From Oreocharis arfaki (taxonomy: Eukaryota > Chordata > Aves > Passeriformes > Paramythiidae): a DNA stretch of 64,000 nt. Below the pieces are notes generated by a model, which saw only the letters and a program-made list of their open reading frames with translations, was not told the origin of the DNA and ran no database searches. Location of the stretch: contig VZRR01013053.1 of assembly GCA_013398015.1 (NCBI GenBank), positions 992,001 through 1,056,000 on the forward strand. Direction: 5' to 3'. A program made the translations under genes and the position numbers. Every line of letters begins with the position of its first letter. Position 1 is the stretch's first letter. Shown piece by piece: positions 62,096-64,000 of the stretch.

Positions 62096-64000
62096 GTATT
62101 TACAGTAAGTACCTTCCTTTGTATCCTCTTCTGTAAATTCATGTACTCTGTTTTCTCCTTGGCACATTCATGAATCTAATGGCAAGATTCGCCTTAATGT
62201 TCATTAATCTCCTGAAAGTAAGTTAAGCAAGAGAAATGTAGAAAAAAAGGAAGAGGATGGTTTCAGCAATGGCAGGTCACTAGTATCTGTTTCCTTGGTA
62301 AACTTTAGAGTAACAAGCACTTTTTCCTTGAAAGTCGTTCCCTGCTTTGTTGACAGTTCTTCACAAATGGAGAAATGTTCAGTGCTGCTATTTCCTCTCC
62401 GATGTGCATGCTTGGAACTTGCCCAGTTCTGGAATAAATGCCTTCTCTGTCCTTGTGGGCCTCAGGATTTGTATGTGATAACCATCAGCTTGAGCAATGT
62501 AGCATTTGCTTGTAACTCACAAAGATTAATTTACAGGCCTTTTTTTCTTTTTTTAATTTATTGGTTGTAATCTGTCTGTGAGCAGTTTTTCATGTGTATC
62601 CTTTAGATAAAATCTGATAAATGGATCCTGTTGTGTGTCTGTTTCTTCCCTATTGGATCAGAATAATATATTAGAAATAGAAATGGCATTACATATACAA
62701 ACATAAATTTGAAATTCTCTTTTTACTATTACCATTTGATAAATATGGTGAATTTGCAGACTTACTGCTAGAGGTCAGCCTGTCTTCTAACATGAGAGAA
62801 TGTATGTCTTGTCCCACAGCAGCTTTGCCTGTCCAAGCTGTGCTTGTCCACAGCTCAGAGCTGAAGGAGAAGTTAGACAATCCCCCACTGAGAATATTCT
62901 TGGAAGGATGTTTTATCTTCTGCAATTTTCTGTATCTTTTACTGGGATGAATGATCTTTGCAGAATAGGTTTTCCCTTCCATTTTCATTTAACAGTCTGT
63001 GTATATTAATACATTTAAAAAAAAAAAAAGCTGACTATGCTATTCTATTAAAAATAATAATAAAAAGTCTTATAACTTGAAACAGGAATATGTTCCCTGG
63101 AGAAATGAGAGCTTTTTACTTAAGCGAATGTTATATATATTGAGCTGGAAATGATCCAGACAGGAGATTGACTACTCAAAGTAATTGCAGTCCAGTAGGA
63201 CAGGCTTAATTAGGTTTTTCAACAGAATTTTGGACTGGGTGGAAGCATTTGAGCTTTATCTGCCTTCTATTTTGCTGTTTTCAAGGCAGCAGTCAGATTT
63301 TTCCAGGTTGAAATTACTGTATTTGAAAGACTTCTTAGTGGTTCTGTGTCCTGACCACATAGCAGAGGATTCTGAAAGCATATTAAGCAATTTCGTCTCC
63401 CCTCAGTCCAACCACCCTCATCTATCATTTTTTACACCAGTGAATATATTACTTGTGAAAACTGCTTGATCCTTCCCATCCAATTGAAAACAACTGTAAT
63501 ATCACTGTTCTCACAGCATATTTCTATGTTTAAGAATTCTGGTCCGCCACAAGCGTATCATAGTGAGACTGTGGAATGCTAAGATTTCTTGGTATGTCTA
63601 AGATACAATGGGCTTTGCTATCCAAATTGAAATTTAAAAAAAAAAAAAGGTTTTTTGGGTGCCCCCCATAACTGATATCTAACATATCAGTAGATGTAAA
63701 TTATTACAGTTTTAGTGACTTGAATAGCATTCCACTAATTCACAACAGCTATGAAACGTCTTCAAGATATCAGGAATAGTAGAGGATACCCTGCATTGCA
63801 TCTTAAAAATTGCAGCTGATCATGACTTGTGGTGTAATTAATTAAACCTATTAAATATATTGGTGTGAATAAAAGTGGTAAAATGTTATTAAAGTTGTCT
63901 TCACAAAAACTTGCAATAATAAATATACCATGGGCTTGAAATGAGAGGGAAAAGGGGTAGCATTAAAAAAGCAGCTATCTGATAGTTCACAGGATAGGAT
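62096..64000. other. Non-coding stretch to the window end
   Basis: AT-rich sequence with A runs near 63017 and 63637 and a small hairpin at 63671-63691. Open frames of 69-99 codons show no motif. No gene is recognised running off the right edge. Confidence 0.5.
63671..63691. repeat. Short perfect hairpin
   Basis: ACTGATAT and ATATCAGT are exact reverse complements around CTAAC. It lies about 20 bp right of an A13-GG-T6 patch. No supporting context for function. Confidence 0.6.

Overview
This is AT-rich vertebrate DNA, and the best reading is a bird nuclear genome. The main evidence is seven or eight fragments of CR1, the dominant avian LINE. They include its typical 3' end with ATTCTATG-like terminal repeats and a 1.9 kb piece with recognisable endonuclease and reverse-transcriptase coding remnants. 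A broken olfactory-receptor gene fits a tetrapod genome. There is no bacterial gene density, operon structure or CRISPR array, and no RNA gene was recognised. Open reading frames rarely exceed 130 codons, and most lie in low-complexity or random sequence.

Layout. 1-13.4 kb: unannotated non-coding sequence with T/G-rich and CAA-rich simple sequence and one short CR1 scrap. 13.4-14.4 kb: a CR1 3' end, then a 5'-truncated, frameshifted class II olfactory-receptor pseudogene on the + strand. 14.4-35 kb: non-coding sequence with a plus-strand CR1 3' end carrying a G-quadruplex-type motif (18.5 kb), a pair of related about 55 bp segments (21.8 and 23.0 kb) and a GC-richer islet (27.8-28.5 kb). 35.4-35.7 kb: two splice-site-bounded open segments in compatible phase, the only hint of a possible unrecognised host exon pair, at low confidence. 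46.4-47.0 kb: a degenerate interstitial telomere-like hexamer array, then a pair of 64 bp direct repeats, one overlapping a 24 bp-arm hairpin. 47.8-48.3 kb: three apparently identical copies of a 169 bp unit, less than 200 bp before a 33-base assembly gap. 51.1-53.6 kb: the long, dead CR1 followed by a solo LTR of an endogenous retrovirus with a 6 bp target-site duplication. 56.7-62.1 kb: three more CR1 pieces, the last pairing a minus-strand 3' region with a plus-strand ORF1-like region.

No intact protein-coding gene can be supported, and the pieces do not work together as a pathway or system. The window looks like a gene-poor intergenic or long intronic region whose history is written by retrotransposons, local duplication and one dead receptor gene. 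I found no convincing novel biological system. The items most worth checking are the telomere-like and hairpin repeat block at 46.4-47.0 kb, the exact 169 bp triplication beside the gap, and the possible exon pair at 35.5 kb.
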